Of a stretch of DNA of 64,000 nt, positions 1 through 11,806 are shown in pieces. The position numbers were made by a program, and so were the translations under genes. The notes under the pieces were generated by a model. It saw only the letters and a list, made by a program, of their open reading frames with translations, did not search any database and was not told the origin of the DNA. Within the stretch, counting starts at the first letter, position 1, and each line of letters starts with the position of its first letter. The DNA comes from Lotus japonicus (lineage: Eukaryota > Streptophyta > Magnoliopsida > Fabales > Fabaceae): NCBI RefSeq assembly GCF_012489685.1, contig NC_080042.1:54488066-54552065 (forward strand). The letters run 5' to 3'.

Positions 1-29
1 TCTACAATAATAAAGATTGAGATCAATGA

Positions 30-268
30 GGGTTTTTTAGCCGGTTTTTTTGCTGGAGTTGTCATTTCCCTTTTTGTCTTCTCTAGTTGTTGCTAACTTT
101 CTAGGCTGTTCTTGTTGGGTTGTGGTATTTTGGGGTTTTTTGGTGTTGCATTGCGTCTTGTAGTGGTCTTTTTGGTGATGATGCATTCAGGTTGTTTGTA
201 ATCTCTATTTGAGTGTAGCTCTCAAGCTTATGCTAATATGCTATTATTTTCCCCTTTCTAAAAAAAGA
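30..268 (+). mobile_element. 5'-truncated LINE (L1-type) 3' tail with target duplication
   Basis: A T/G-rich stretch without coding capacity ends in a short A-rich tail (261-271). It is flanked by an 18-bp direct repeat with one mismatch: AAAGATTGAGATCAATGA at 12-29 and the same with C to T at 269-286. Long variable-length duplications plus an A tail are the signature of target-primed reverse transcription by L1-type LINEs, so this reads as a severely 5'-truncated LINE carrying only 3' UTR. Its 3' end resembles the LINE ending near 49862 in style, not in detailed sequence. Confidence 0.6.
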
Positions 269-414
269 AAAGATTGAGATTAATGATTTTGTAATATATA
301 TCAATTTGTATCATGCTATCATCATTTTAGGACATCGTCATGTTGAAAATTAGAAATATTTATGAGATAAAATAAACTTTGAAATATTTGTTATCATTTA
401 TCAAGTAAAATATA

Positions 415-1873
415 GGGTTAATCGTCTACTTGGTCCCCTGTCTTTGTCTCGCCGTCTGAAATTAATTCCTCCCCCGGAAAAAATTTGCAAATCTGGGTCC
501 TCTCGTTTGCAATAAATCTAGAGCAGGTCCTCGCCGGAGCCCGGAGCTCCAGCGAGTGATGAATAGGCATGCTGACTGGATGAATGACGCTGACGTGTCA
601 AGGGAAAAAAATTAAAAATTAAAAAATAAAATACAAATTAATTTTATTTAATTAAAAGTCTTTAATTAACCTTAAAAACTAACTAATCCTAATTAACTTA
701 CTAACAATAATCTAATTAATATAAATTGTTTCCCCGCAATTAAAAAACCTAATTTCCCAAGTCCTTCGTTTTGTTCAACCCAAAGGTATCACTTTCTTGC
801 CCTGTGAACCCATAAATGTTCACCCCATTTCTCTTATTCATGGTTTTATCCTTTTGCTGAGAACTCAAAAGGATTTCTGGCCAGCTTAGTCACCTTCGTC
901 ACTTGCGGCCATAACCTGTGAAGCTTTAAGCTTAAAATCTGGTGCCACTTGGTCCAAATACATGGGTCGATGCGCCTTCGAAGCAGATCGAAGCTTGCTG
1001 GGTTGGGTTCCCATAGATTGAAGCAGATCGAAGCAGAGCAACCTCTACCTCGAACTAGATCCCTTTGTTCCTTTGCATCTTCTTCCTCAAATTGCTAACC
1101 TTTCCACCTTCCCAGCCGCACCTATTTGTTCCTCTGTGTCTCTATACCCTTCTTCTCTCAAAAAACCCAAGAAACCAGAAATACAATCAATTTCCGGAAA
1201 GTATTCCTTTATTGATTTCCCACTCGAGAGATCTGGTGCTCAATTTGCTGAGTTTGATTGTTGTTGTTGTTGTTGTTGTTGGGTTGGATTGAATGTGGTG
1301 GGGTGAGTTTCGATGGGTTCTAGGTGGGGTGGGTTTCAGGGGTGGGTCGTGGGTGAGGGAGGGATGGGTTCAGAAGCTCTGTTTTGGAAGAAGTGAGGGT
1401 GGATTGCGGGTGAGGGAGGGTTGCAAGTGAGGGCATGGCCCGGTTGAAGAAGCTGGAGCAGGAACACGAATCTGTCGAAGGAGGTGATGAGGAAGAAGAT
1501 GATGGGATGGAGAAGATGAAGATGATGAACAAGGAGATGAGGAGCAGGAACACGGATGTGTTTAACTTCACCAATTTTTATTTTTTTTTATTTTTGTAAA
1601 TTGATTTTGTTAATTAGACTAGGGTTAGATAGTTAATTAGATTTTTTTTAGTTAACTGGATTAATAAATCTGACTTGTATTTTTTTTTTAAATCCACGTC
1701 AACGTTTTAATCCCAGTCAGCGAGCCAATTCATCACTCGCCGGAGCTCCAGGCTCCAGCGAGGACCTGCTCCAGACTTATTGCAAACGAGAGGACCCAGA
1801 TTTGCAAATTTTCCGGGGAGGGACTAATTTCAGATGGCGAGACAAAGACATGGATCAAGTAGACGATTAACCC
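415..1873. mobile_element. MULE-like element with long terminal inverted repeats
   Basis: The first ~200 bp (from GGGTTAATCGTCTACTTG) return in inverted form at the right end (about 1665-1873) with scattered mismatches. The flanks are TAAAATATA (406-414) and TAAAAATATA (1874-1883), a 9-bp duplication if one A was gained in the A run. TIRs of this length with a ~9-bp duplication point to the Mutator (MULE) superfamily. No transposase is visible inside. The interior (about 640-1660) is an unrecognised GC-richer stretch with a (TTG)n run near 1258-1282 and exon-like composition, so captured host sequence (Pack-MULE) is possible but unproven. Confidence 0.6.
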
Positions 1874-1883
1874 TAAAAATATA

Positions 1884-2337
1884 TGCATAAAGTAATATAT
1901 GACATCATCACGTTATTAACTATAGTATAATAAATGAGTGAAGTCAAATCAGACAAAGACGGGAAGGGTACCTTAGAAGAGTTGCCACTTTTTTATTTTA
2001 AAGATAAATTATAGTGTAAATTAGATATTTTATCTACATTTTAATATCTCTCCCCCATAGTTTTAAAACTCGGCAAGGACCAGCCGATCCGACCAAGACT
2101 CGGTGGTGCGGCCGGTCCGAGCAAGTAGTTGGATCGGAAATGCACAGAACCAATGTGTCTCGGCCGGTTGATCATAAAACCAGTGACTCAGCGTGTTCTT
2201 TGGTTCTCGGTTGGATCGGCCGAGTCACCGTAAATAATTTGTTTCCTTGTGTGTTTCTTAGAAAAAAGTGCTCCAGGCAAGGTTTGAACACAGGACATGG
2301 AAGTAACAAAACGAAAGCCATACCACTAGGCTGCCAC
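1884..2337. other. Intergenic, with an unresolved GC-rich repeat running into the gap
   Basis: No gene seen. From about 2057 the sequence changes from AT-rich to a GGC/CCG-rich stretch beginning TAGTTTTAAAACTCGG. This resembles the ends of non-autonomous plant hAT-like elements, but the other end is not visible because the assembly gap starts at 2338. An open frame continuing through the N block is meaningless. Confidence 0.35.
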
Positions 2338-2437
2338 NNNNNNNNNNNNNNNNNNNNNNNNNNNNNNNNNNNNNNNNNNNNNNNNNNNNNNNNNNNNNNN
2401 NNNNNNNNNNNNNNNNNNNNNNNNNNNNNNNNNNNNN
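2338..2437. other. Assembly gap (100 N)
   Basis: Exactly 100 consecutive N, a common placeholder for a gap of unknown length. It lies inside the left LTR of the Ty3 element: the bases right of the gap match the right LTR from 10122 onward, while the bases left of it do not match the LTR at all. About 1.2 kb of LTR plus the left target-site copy are therefore missing or misplaced. Confidence 0.97.
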
Positions 2438-4114
2438 TTTTTCTCTTTGTTCTTAAGGCTCTAAGTCAGTCACCCTAAGTCTTTAGCTTAACCGCACACA
2501 TTAAATAGCACCATTCACGATAACAAGGGAATTACAGCTAGGTGAGCGACCCTTGTTACCAATAATCACAACTTGAATCGTAGAAAGATCATCAATGATG
2601 TATCTTAAGACTTGTGCATCAAACGGTAGAAAAGAATTTACCGAACCCCCAAAAGTAGGGTTCGGCCGAACCTAAAGGAAGCCCTTAGGGTTTTCCAAAA
2701 ACATTTCTTTTCCTTCCCTTTGATCACATGTGTCCAAGTACAGCCCAAACAACACATTAGTCATACAAGATTTCAGCTTTCATCATCACACAAACATCAA
2801 GTTATGGCAAGTACTTCACTTAGCAAATTTTGCAAGCATGCATACAAATTTCATAACATCAAGACCTCCACAAGGATTTAAATCCACAATTTCATGCATC
2901 ATAATTTACCATAAATGTCCCAACGAGAACTCATACGATATGAACATGAAAACGGAAGAAAAAGTGGTCCAATACCCCTAAATTGGGTTCGGCCAAGCCA
3001 AGTTTTAGACCTTAGGGTTTTGCAAATTTTTTTTTCTTTCTTCCTTTTCATATTCACAAGCATAATATAGTCCCCAAACACCATCATATTCTCCCAGAAA
3101 TTCCAGAACTCAAGTTTTCACATTGATCATGTTAGGAACACACATTCCATGAACCAAAATTAGCAAGTAAGCATGTGATCGTGTCATAGAAACATTGGAC
3201 AGTAGAAACATGTCAAACAAGGCTTTGGAAGCATGAATTTCACTGCATAAAACGCAGAAACAAAAACACTCAGCCTAACCTCATGAAATCGCATAGCAAG
3301 AATCACAATTTTTCAAGAAAGCTCATGTTATGACCTTATCCTACCCAAAAGATCCTAAGACCAGCCCTTACCTTGGGTTTTGGTCTGGAAAAAGAGGAGA
3401 ATAATGAAGGTTGAAATAGCTTTCCTTGCTGTCCAAGTCTCCCTCTCTCCCAAACAGCTCTCTCTCTCGCGCACGGTCCTCTCTCTCTCGCGCACGGTCC
3501 GACGGTGGTGGCAAGGCTAGGAGCGGCGGCGGTTCAAGGGTGCAAAGGAAGGCTCTCTCACTCTTTTCTCTCCTGAGTTTTTCACGTAAGAGGTATCCAA
3601 CTTCTGTTTTCAGAACAGAATGAGAAAAGAATTCTTTTTCCCCCCCTCCAAACCCTAAGCAGCTCGCGCCCCACCCTCCATCACTTGGGCTAGGGTTTTG
3701 TTTTTCCACAAGCCCGACCCAAGTCCAACCTTAACCCACCAGTCTAATTACCTAATCAGACCTGAAACTTACTAAAACCTAAGCCCTCAAAGGTAAATTC
3801 ATAATTAAATACGGACTTAGAAGAAAAACAATGCAATAATTCTGCTGGCACTGTACAGCCGGAACTGCGTTCACTAAAACGGGGATATCTGGAGCTACAG
3901 ATATCGGATCGACGCGAAACCACTTGGAGAATTTTATAGACTTGAAGGGCTACAACTCTCATGAAGGAAGTTGTCCCAAATGAAGTCGTTAAGACCATCT
4001 AAAAATTCACACAAGTTGACAGTTCTAATCTGCCAGTTATCAAACATAGCCAAAAACTTCAATTTTATTCAAACTTCCACAAAATTTGTTCCAAGTTGAA
4101 CTTAGGGCCTTACA
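2438..4114 (-). repeat. 3' LTR of the Ty3 element (partial, cut by gap)
   Basis: This matches 10122-11806 of the other LTR almost base for base and ends in the same ...GGGCCTTACA at the internal border. Differences include a C run near 3641 (shorter here than near 11326), one TC unit in the CT-rich run near 3464, and single substitutions. The first ~1.2 kb in window orientation (the U5 side of the element) is lost to the gap. Confidence 0.92.
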
Positions 4115-4116
4115 AT

Positions 4117-4128
4117 ACCACCCCCCTT
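4117..4128 (-). other. Polypurine tract of the Ty3 element
   Basis: On the minus strand a purine run, AAGGGGGGTGGT, lies immediately upstream of the TGTAAGGCCC start of the 3' LTR. It is the expected primer for plus-strand DNA synthesis. Confidence 0.8.
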
Positions 4129-4282
4129 AAAATAGTTTCGCCCTCGAAACTTAAGGGTTTACAAATAAATCGGGGTGTGATTCCCGCATCTTATCCTCTA
4201 ACTCCCAGGTCGCGTCACCAGTCTCTTGGTTCCACACGACCTTCACTAAAGGCACTTCCTTGTTTCTTAAGCGCCTTACACT

Positions 4283-7200
4283 TCAGTCGACGATCTTGAT
4301 GGGCGGCACCTCCATTGTCAGATCATCTCTCAGCTGTATGTCGTCTGGCGTAATCACATGCGAATCATCTGCCATGTACTTTCGCAACTGCGACACATGA
4401 AGAACGTCATGGATGTTGGATAGAAACGGTGGTAGGGCGATCCTGTACGCCACCGGTCCAACTCGCTCCGTGATCTGGTACGGCCCAATAAACTTCGGAG
4501 TAAGCTTCTTGGACTTGATTACCCTTCCGACACCTGTCATCGGGGTAACCCGCAAGAAGACATGGTCTCCGGCCTGAAATTCCAACTCCTTTCGTCGGTT
4601 GTCGGCGTAACTCTTTTGGCGACTCTGCGCGGTTCTCATCTTTTCCTGAATTCTCCTGACTTCCTCGGTGGTCTGTTGCACCAAATCCGGGCCAATCACC
4701 AAATTTTCTCCATCTTGATGCCAGCATAAGGGCGTACGACACCTCCGACCGTATAAAGCTTCGTAAGGTGCCATGCCGATGCTCGCATGGAAACTATTGT
4801 TGTAAGTGAATTCGATCAATGGCAGCATCTCATCCCAACTGCCCGTGTGATCCAACACACAGGCCCGTAGCAAATCTTCCAGCGACTGGATTGTCCTCTC
4901 TGTCTGCCCATCGGTTTGGGGATGATAGGCAAAGCTCAACCTCAACTTAGTTCCGAGGGCCTGCTGCAAGGCTCCCCAAAAGTGAGAGGTAAACCTCGGA
5001 TCTCTGTCTGACACGATGCTGGTCGGTACACCATGTAGACGCACAACCTCAGCCACATAAATCTCCGCCAATTTCTCCACCTTGTACTTCAGGTTGATCG
5101 GGATAAAATGAGCGGTCTTTGTCAAACGATCAACAACAACCCAAATTGCATCGAACTTCCTCCGAGTTAAAGGTAACGCCGTCACGAAGTCCATAGAAAT
5201 ACTGTCCCACTTCCACTCTGGGACATCTAGTGGTTGCAGCTTCCCTGCGGGCTTCTTATGCTCTACCTTCGCCTTCTGACATGTCAGGCAAGTAGAAACA
5301 TACTCAGCAACCTGCTTCTTCATCCCAGGCCACCAGAAGTGAAGTTTCAAGTCCTGATACATCTTGTTCATTCCGGGATGGATACTCAGTCTACTCTTGT
5401 GTCCTTCATCCAGGATCAATCTTCTCATCTCTGCATCGTCAGGCACACATATCTGTCCCTTGCATCGCAGAATATTGTCATTCCCAATAGAGAACTCTGG
5501 TGCCTTTCCCTGAGTCACACGGTCTCGCCACTCAGCTATCCCTTCATCAGTCTCTTGTCTAGACTTGATCTCTTCCAAAAGTCCACTTGACACCGTCACC
5601 ATTCCGAAACTCAGCCTTCCTGGTGCAAGCTTAACGTCCAAGCTCAGATCTCGGAAAGCCTCCAACAGTTCTAACTCCTTGACCATCATTGAGGACACAT
5701 GTATAGCCTTCCGGCTGAGAGCGTCGGCTACGACATTGCTTTTCCCCGGGTGGTACTGTAGAGTGAACTCATAGTCCTGAAGGAATTCCATCCACCTCCG
5801 CTGCCTCATGTTCAGATCCTTCTGATCAAATAAGTACTTTAAACTCTTATGATCGCTATAGATCGTGAACGTACTGCCATAGAGATAGTGTCTCCAAATC
5901 TTGAGAGCATAAACTATGGCAGCCAACTCCAAGTCATGTGTAGGGTAGTTCTTCTCATGAGTCTTCAATTGCCTTGAAGCATAAGCAATTGCTTTCTTAT
6001 CTTGCATCATTACACACCCCAAACCATTGTGCGACGCATCACAATACACGTCATAAGGTTCTCCTTCCTTAGGTAAAGCTAGTATGGGTGCGGTGGTCAG
6101 CCGCTTCTTCAACTCCTGGAAACTAGCCTCACACTTCTCCGTCCACGCAAACGGTTGATTCTTCTTTGTCAACTGGGTCAACGGCGAAGTCAACTTTGCG
6201 TAATCTTTGACGAATCGCCTATAGTAGCCTGCAAGCCCGACAAAACTTCTGATGTCGCTTGCTGTCTTTGGTTGCTCCCATGACAGAATCGTCTCGATCT
6301 TGCTAGGGTCAACAGCCACACCCTGACTTGATATGACATGACCTAGGAACTTCACCTCTTCCATCCAGAATTCACACTTCGAGCCGTTAGCATATAGCTC
6401 CTTCTCCCGCAATACTCCTAGCACTTGACGCAAATGCTCTTCGTGTTCTTCCTTACTCTTCGAGTAAATCAAAATATCATCAATGAACACGACCACGAAC
6501 TTGTCCAGGAATGGCCTGAACACTCTGTTCATGTAGTCCATAAACACTGCGGGTGCATTAGTAACCCCAAACGGCATCACAAGATATTCATAATGCCCGT
6601 ATCGGGTCCTGAATGCGGTCTTCTGGATGTCCGATTCCTTGACTCGGATCTGATGGTATCCCGACTTAAGGTCTACCTTCGAGAAGATCACCGCTCCTCT
6701 AAGTTGATCCATCAAGTCGTCTATCCGAGGCATCGGATAACGGTTCTTCACTGTCACCTTATTCAGCTGCCGGTAATCCACACACAATCTGGACTTCCCA
6801 TCCTTCTTCTTTACCAATAGCACAGGTGCACCCCATGGCGATACGCTAGGTCGAATGAATCCCTTTGAGGAGAGATCATCCAATTGCTTTGCCAACTCTA
6901 CCAACTCCGCTGGGGCCATACGATAAGGTGCCATCGATATTGGTCCAGTACCGGGCACAATGTCAATAGAGAACTCCGTCTCTCTGACTGGTGGCAAACC
7001 GGGTACATCTTCGGGAAACACATCGACATACTCCTGTACCACCAAGATATTGCGCACATCACCATCATGTTTCGCTTCGGCAACGATAGAGTTCACATAC
7101 GCCGGTGAACCCTTCCCCAAGTTGTACGAGTTTAAGTAATCCGTAACACCGGGATCTGGGAATACTACCGCCTTGTTAGCACAATCTAAGAGCACGTGAT

Positions 7201-8623
7201 ATTGCGCTAACCAATCCATTCCCAAGATCACATCCAGTTCTTTGAGCCCTAAACAGACGAGGTTCGCAAAGAACTTCCGATCCTCGTAAACCAACGGACA
7301 TTGCAAGCATGCCGTGCGTGTAACTAGTCGATCAGCGGCAAGGGTTGTCACCACCAGATCGAAGGGTAGGTCAGCAGTCAGTAACCCTAACCTCTCCACA
7401 CAGTCCACAGCAATGAATGAGTGCGTGGCACCCGAATCAAATAAAACCATTAGTGATGTCCCAGCAATAAGACACGTACCCTGGATAAGGTCATCAGTAA
7501 CAGCGGCCTGTTCGCCAAAAATAGCAAAGACACGACCTGGAGCAGATGGTCGTCTCCCTCTGGCGGTATTCAGCACTGGCTCAGCTTTAGCAGCACTCGG
7601 GCAATTTCTCTCCACATGTCCTGGTTTTCGGCATCTCCAGCATACAATCTCCTTGCCACATTCATTAGCATAGTGTCCTTTCTCATTGCACTTGTAGCAG
7701 GTCACATCTTCCTTTGAAACAGGGGCTGCTCCCCTCACAACATTTGGCACTTGGGCAGCTGGGCGCTGGTAAGGCTTTCTCATTGGCGCCTTGCCCTTAT
7801 CGAACTTCCCCACTGGTCTCTGTCCATTGAATCTTCCCGGTTGATTCTGTCCCGGGCGTACTGATCCTCCGTTCTCTGGGCGGCCTCTCTGCCTGTTTTC
7901 CATAGCCTCGACTTCACGGGCCTTCTCCACTAGCTGTTGGTAGACCCTGATTCCCAAAGGCCTCACAGCCTTCTCAATCTCATTCCTCAACCCTCGCATG
8001 AACCTGTTGCATAGGTAAGCCTCATCTACCTGGTTCTGGAAGAATCGAAAGTGTTTGGATAGGGCTTCCAAACGTGCAGCATACTCTCCCACAGAGGTAG
8101 GTCCTTGCCTCAAGCTGAGGAACCTGTTCTCCATTTCTTCCCTTGCTGTTTCCGGGAAGTACTTATCCATGAAAGCCTTTCTGAAGGACTCCCAAGTGAT
8201 GACCTCATGGTTGGCCATCATCAGCTGTCTGGCACTACGCCACCAATACTCAGCATCACCCTTCAGCATAAAAGTGGCCAAGTTGACCTTCTCGGCATCC
8301 GGGGTATGGAGTGCCTCAAAGATCTTCTCCATCTCCTGAACCCATAGATCAGCCTTTTCGGGTTCAGCTTCTCCTTGGAACTTGGGCGGTGCGTGCCGGT
8401 TGAAGTCTGTTCTCATGCGAATCTGATCTTGAGCCAATTCCCTCTCGGCTCGCTGAGCTCTTCGAGCTTCCTCCTCTGCTCTCCTATTATTCTCTTCTGC
8501 CTCTCGCTGAGCCTGGGCTGCAGTCTGGGCAGTAGTAACGACGACTTGCTGGGCGACGACCTGCGCCAGCTGGGCCATAGCCTGGGCCAACTGAGCGTTA
8601 GTGGGGTCCTGTCTTGGAGGCAT
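4283..8623 (-). CDS. Ty3-gypsy Gag-Pol polyprotein, stop within the C-terminal tail
   Basis: Reads as one continuous frame. The start is taken at the Met of MPPRQDP (8623); the frame stays open to an upstream Met at 8671, but MPPRQ is the usual beginning of this Gag type. Counting from 8671: gag core ~90-260, two zinc knuckles CX2CX4HX4C at 325-338 and 344-357, aspartic protease DSGATHSF at 412-419, reverse transcriptase ~590-780 with FIDD at 729-732, RNase H with YCDAS near 876, integrase zinc region ~1098-1135, and integrase D1161, D1222, E1258 with D,D35E spacing. A TGA at 4283-4285 ends the frame just before a chromodomain-like tail; the same frame resumes and runs to a TAA at 4151-4153. 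The stop looks like a single-base nonsense change. All catalytic residues are present, so the protein may be active apart from targeting by the lost tail. Confidence 0.93.
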   Translation of the reverse strand: MPPRQDPTNAQLAQAMAQLAQVVAQQVVVTTAQTAAQAQREAEENNRRAEEEARRAQRAERELAQDQIRMRTDFNRHAPPKFQGEAEPEKADLWVQEMEKIFEALHTPDAEKVNLATFMLKGDAEYWWRSARQLMMANHEVITWESFRKAFMDKYFPETAREEMENRFLSLRQGPTSVGEYAARLEALSKHFRFFQNQVDEAYLCNRFMRGLRNEIEKAVRPLGIRVYQQLVEKAREVEAMENRQRGRPENGGSVRPGQNQPGRFNGQRPVGKFDKGKAPMRKPYQRPAAQVPNVVRGAAPVSKEDVTCYKCNEKGHYANECGKEIVCWRCRKPGHVERNCPSAAKAEPVLNTARGRRPSAPGRVFAIFGEQAAVTDDLIQGTCLIAGTSLMVLFDSGATHSFIAVDCVERLGLLTADLPFDLVVTTLAADRLVTRTACLQCPLVYEDRKFFANLVCLGLKELDVILGMDWLAQYHVLLDCANKAVVFPDPGVTDYLNSYNLGKGSPAYVNSIVAEAKHDGDVRNILVVQEYVDVFPEDVPGLPPVRETEFSIDIVPGTGPISMAPYRMAPAELVELAKQLDDLSSKGFIRPSVSPWGAPVLLVKKKDGKSRLCVDYRQLNKVTVKNRYPMPRIDDLMDQLRGAVIFSKVDLKSGYHQIRVKESDIQKTAFRTRYGHYEYLVMPFGVTNAPAVFMDYMNRVFRPFLDKFVVVFIDDILIYSKSKEEHEEHLRQVLGVLREKELYANGSKCEFWMEEVKFLGHVISSQGVAVDPSKIETILSWEQPKTASDIRSFVGLAGYYRRFVKDYAKLTSPLTQLTKKNQPFAWTEKCEASFQELKKRLTTAPILALPKEGEPYDVYCDASHNGLGCVMMQDKKAIAYASRQLKTHEKNYPTHDLELAAIVYALKIWRHYLYGSTFTIYSDHKSLKYLFDQKDLNMRQRRWMEFLQDYEFTLQYHPGKSNVVADALSRKAIHVSSMMVKELELLEAFRDLSLDVKLAPGRLSFGMVTVSSGLLEEIKSRQETDEGIAEWRDRVTQGKAPEFSIGNDNILRCKGQICVPDDAEMRRLILDEGHKSRLSIHPGMNKMYQDLKLHFWWPGMKKQVAEYVSTCLTCQKAKVEHKKPAGKLQPLDVPEWKWDSISMDFVTALPLTRRKFDAIWVVVDRLTKTAHFIPINLKYKVEKLAEIYVAEVVRLHGVPTSIVSDRDPRFTSHFWGALQQALGTKLRLSFAYHPQTDGQTERTIQSLEDLLRACVLDHTGSWDEMLPLIEFTYNNSFHASIGMAPYEALYGRRCRTPLCWHQDGENLVIGPDLVQQTTEEVRRIQEKMRTAQSRQKSYADNRRKELEFQAGDHVFLRVTPMTGVGRVIKSKKLTPKFIGPYQITERVGPVAYRIALPPFLSNIHDVLHVSQLRKYMADDSHVITPDDIQLRDDLTMEVPPIKIVD

Positions 8624-8883
8624 CCTGCTTGAAATAGAACCACAAGCTAACGTCAGTGCCCACAATATCAATTAACTTTCAACAGTAAAATTAAGCTACC
8701 TTACCCCAAGTACCACGACAATGGTACTAACTTCAGACAATCTCAATCAAACAACCATCTTAGCACACAAGTCTACCCAACCTCACCGCGGAACTTTGAA
8801 AGCATCTTTATCAAAACAAAAACATCAACGAGTTCGGAAACTCGTAATCCCAAAACCCTTAGTGCTCTGGTTTCTCAACCGGA

Positions 8884-8895
8884 GCTCTGATACCA
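8884..8895 (-). other. Primer-binding site (initiator tRNA-Met) of the Ty3 element
   Basis: The minus strand reads TGGTATCAGAGC, complementary to the 3' end of plant initiator methionine tRNA, three bases inside the end of the 5' LTR at 8899. This fixes the element's orientation and LTR border. Confidence 0.93.
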
Positions 8896-9259
8896 CGATG
8901 TAACGCCCCGATTTCTCGTGCGTCACGGAAAACCGGATATCCATTTTCACAAAGAATTTTCGTCGTTCAATTAATTATTCTTAATTAATGACAAACCATT
9001 CATTATTACGAAAACCTCGAATGTTAAACCTCCTTTGTACTCCAATTGATCGTAATAAATAAATCATGGGCGAAGAATGAAATGAAACGTGGGTTCTATT
9101 AGCAGAAGATAAACTGTTTGAACCGGAAATGAAATAAAATAGCAAAATGAGACACTCGCCCATGCGAGGCCAATTATTCAAAATTAAGGGTACTCAAATA
9201 TCCCCAACCGTTACAAAACTGAGTTGATAAAAAGTAAATAAAATATCTCGGCACGAAGC

Positions 9260-9656
9260 TCACTCCGCCCCAAGGATACCCTCAACTCTCTTCTTGGCGT
9301 CCCTCCCTTCTGGATTGGCAGGGTCTCCATCAGAACCCTCAAGCCACCCATTCCGCTGCTCCTTGGCCGGCGCTTGAGGCTTGGACACTACTTCTTCAGA
9401 TGGGTCGAGCTCCACAGAAGAGACCCTCGAACCATCATCCTGGGGAATCTGAAATCGTGGAGGTGCGTAGAATGGTTCCTCCATGTACGCGCTGGACCTC
9501 CATCACCCCTCCATACACGTCATAACTCGTCAACTCCGTGCCGCCGACATAAATCCTCCGAATCCCGGACGTGTCGGCCATCCAGGCTCGGTCTTCCTCC
9601 TCATTGAGGAGTTTCAGCTCCAGAATGTGGACTGACGACTGTGAAGTCAGCACCAT
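9260..9656 (-). other. Possible small ORF (two overlapping frames) inside the 5' LTR
   Basis: On the element's sense strand one frame runs 9656-9435 (starting MVLTSQSS) and a second runs 9484-9260 (starting MEEPFYAPP), overlapping by 50 bases in another phase. Both have ordinary amino acid composition, rich in charged residues rather than simple repeats. Together they could represent one protein of roughly 130 residues broken by a frameshift, or chance open frames. I do not recognise a domain. The same stretch of the other LTR is lost in the gap, so conservation cannot be tested here. Confidence 0.3.
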
Positions 9657-9883
9657 CTACCCGCCCCCAAGTAAACACATAGCAAACAAGCAAGGGTCAG
9701 GTCTAAAAGGAAAACAACAAGAACATACAGTACAGTGGATATAAATGAACATCATCCGCTATCGAAATAATTCTCTTTCTCTTTAAAGTTTTAGATGTTA
9801 GTTAGTCACCTAACGATTCCTCACTTCGCACAACCCGCCAAACACTTCCATGGCCATCTTCGTGCTTCCGCAGAGGCACGGTA

Positions 9884-10015
9884 ATCACGGTGACCGCAGT
9901 CAACCAAACACGTGGAGCCGCAATGATCCACAAAAATCACGGTGACCGCTGTCAACCAAACACGTGGAGCCGCAATGATCCACAAAAATCACGGGTGACC
10001 GCAGTCGACCCAAAA
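9884..10015. repeat. 53-bp tandem repeat (~2.5 copies) in the 5' LTR
   Basis: The motif TCACGGTGACCGCAGTC begins at 9884, again at 9937 (one change) and again near 9989 (one inserted G), each followed by the same CCAAACACGTGGAGCCGC stretch except the last, partial, unit. TCACGGTGACCG is partly self-complementary. Confidence 0.8.
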
Positions 10016-11806
10016 TCTCCCTCGCGTGCAAGCCCATCGTTCTCATGGACCATAGTCTACCCGACCTATGTCCGTAAATTAATTAATTTCACTTGGAAGC
10101 GAGTCACAACAATATTAGTTCTTTTTCTCTTTGTTCTTAAGGCTCTAAGTCAGTCACCCTAAGTCTTTAGCTTAACCGCACACATTAAATAGCACCATTC
10201 ACGATAACAAGGGAATTACAGCTAGGTGAGCGACCCTTGTTACCAATAATCACAACTTGAATCGTAGAAAGATCATCAAGTGATGTATCTTAAGACTTGT
10301 GCATCAAACGGTAGAAAAGAATTTACCGAACCCCCAAAAGTAGGGTTCGGCCGAACCTAAAGGAAGCCCTTAGGGTTTTCAAAAACATTTCTTTTCCTTC
10401 CCTTTGATCACATGTGTCCAAGTACAGCCCAAACAACACATTAGTCATACAAGATTTCAGCTTTCATCATCACACAAACATCAAGTTATGGCAAGTACTT
10501 CACTTAGCAAATTTTGCAAGCATGCATACAAATTTTCATGACATCAAGACCTCAACAAGGATTTAAATCCACAATTTCATGCATCATAATTTACCATAAA
10601 TTGTCCCAACGAGAACTCATACGATATGAACATGAAAACGGAAGAAAAAGTGGTCCAATACCCCTAAATTGGGTTCGGCCAAGCCAAGTTTTAGACCTTA
10701 GGGTTTTGCAAAATTTTTTTTCTTTCTTCCTTTTCATATTCACAAGCATAATATAGTCCCCAAACACCTTCATATTCTCCCAGAAATTCCAGAACTCAAG
10801 TTTTCACATTGATCATGTTAGGAACACACATTCCATGAACCAAAATTAGCAAGTAAGCATGTGATCGTGTCATAGAAACATTGGACAGTAGAAACATGTC
10901 AAACAAGGCTTTGGAAGCATGAATTTCACTGCATAAAACGCAGAAACAAAAACACTCAGCCCTAACCTCATGAAATCGCATAGCAAGAATCACAATTTTT
11001 CAAGAAAGCTCATGTTATGACCTTATCCTACCCAAAAGATCCTAAGACCAGCCCTTACCTTGGGTTTTGGTCTGGAAAAAGAGGAGAATAATGAAGGTTG
11101 AAATAGCTTTCCTTGCTGTCCAAGTCTCCCTCTCTCCCAAACAGCTCTCTCTCTCTCGCGCACGGTCCTCTCTCTCTCGCGCACGGTCCGACGGTGGTGG
11201 CAAGGCTAGGAGCGGCGGCGGTTCAAGGGTGCAAAGGAAGGCTCTCTCACTCTTTTCTCTCCTGAGTTTTTCACGTAAGAGGTATCCAACTTCTGTTTTC
11301 AGAACAGAATGAGAAAAGAATTCTTTTCCCCCCCCCCCTCCAAACCCTAAGCAGCTCGCGCCCCACCCTCCATCACTTGGGCTAGGGTTTTGTTTTTCCA
11401 CAAGCCCGACCCAAGTCCAACCTTAACCCACCAGTCTAATTACCTAATCAGACCTGAAACTTACTAAAACCTAAGCCCTCAAAGGTAAATTCATAATTAA
11501 ATACGGACTTAGAAGAAAAACAATGCAATAATTCTGCTGGCACTGTACAGCCGGAACTGCGTTCACTAAAACGGGGATATCTGGAGCTACAGATATCGGA
11601 TCGACGCGAAACCACTTGGAGAATTTTCTAGACTTGAAGGGCTACAACTATCATGAAGGAAGTTTTCCCAAATGAAGTCGTTAAGACCCTCTAAAAATTC
11701 ACACAAGTTGACAGTTCTAATCTGCCAGTTATCAAACATAGCCAAAAACTTCAATTTTATTCAAACTTCCACAAAATTTGTTCCAAGTTGAACTTAGGGC
11801 CTTACA

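Larger units (their letters stand above)
2438..11806 (-). mobile_element. Ty3-gypsy LTR retrotransposon (chromovirus, Tekay/Del-like)
   Basis: Order on the minus strand: 5' LTR (8899-11806), initiator-Met primer-binding site, gag-pol (8623 down to 4151 including a remnant), polypurine tract, and 3' LTR (visible from 4114 to 2438). LTR ends are TG...CA. The two LTRs are nearly identical over the ~1.68 kb that can be compared (roughly eight substitutions and a similar number of small indels by eye), so the insertion is recent. Polyprotein order PR-RT-RNaseH-IN, the presence of a chromodomain-like tail and LTRs near 3 kb fit the Tekay/Del chromovirus lineage. The 5 bases after the right LTR are TTCAC; the matching left copy would lie in or beyond the gap. 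The element appears to have landed in an older LTR (11807-15251). Confidence 0.93.
8899..11806 (-). repeat. 5' LTR of the Ty3 element (complete, 2908 bp)
   Basis: In window orientation it starts TGTAACGCCCC next to the primer-binding site and ends GGGCCTTACA at 11806. It holds a CT-rich microsatellite (11128-11180), a C run (11327-11338), a 53-bp tandem repeat (9884-10015) and two overlapping small frames on the element's sense strand (9260-9656). A repeated TAGGGTTCGGCCGAACCTAA-type motif near 10340 is palindromic. Confidence 0.92.

Noticed and set aside
2140..2478. Open frame running through the N block
   Set aside because: It exists only because N codons were read as X; both sides are repeat sequence.
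4407..8643. Many plus-strand and alternate-phase frames within the Ty3 gag-pol
   Set aside because: Shadows of the real minus-strand polyprotein frame.
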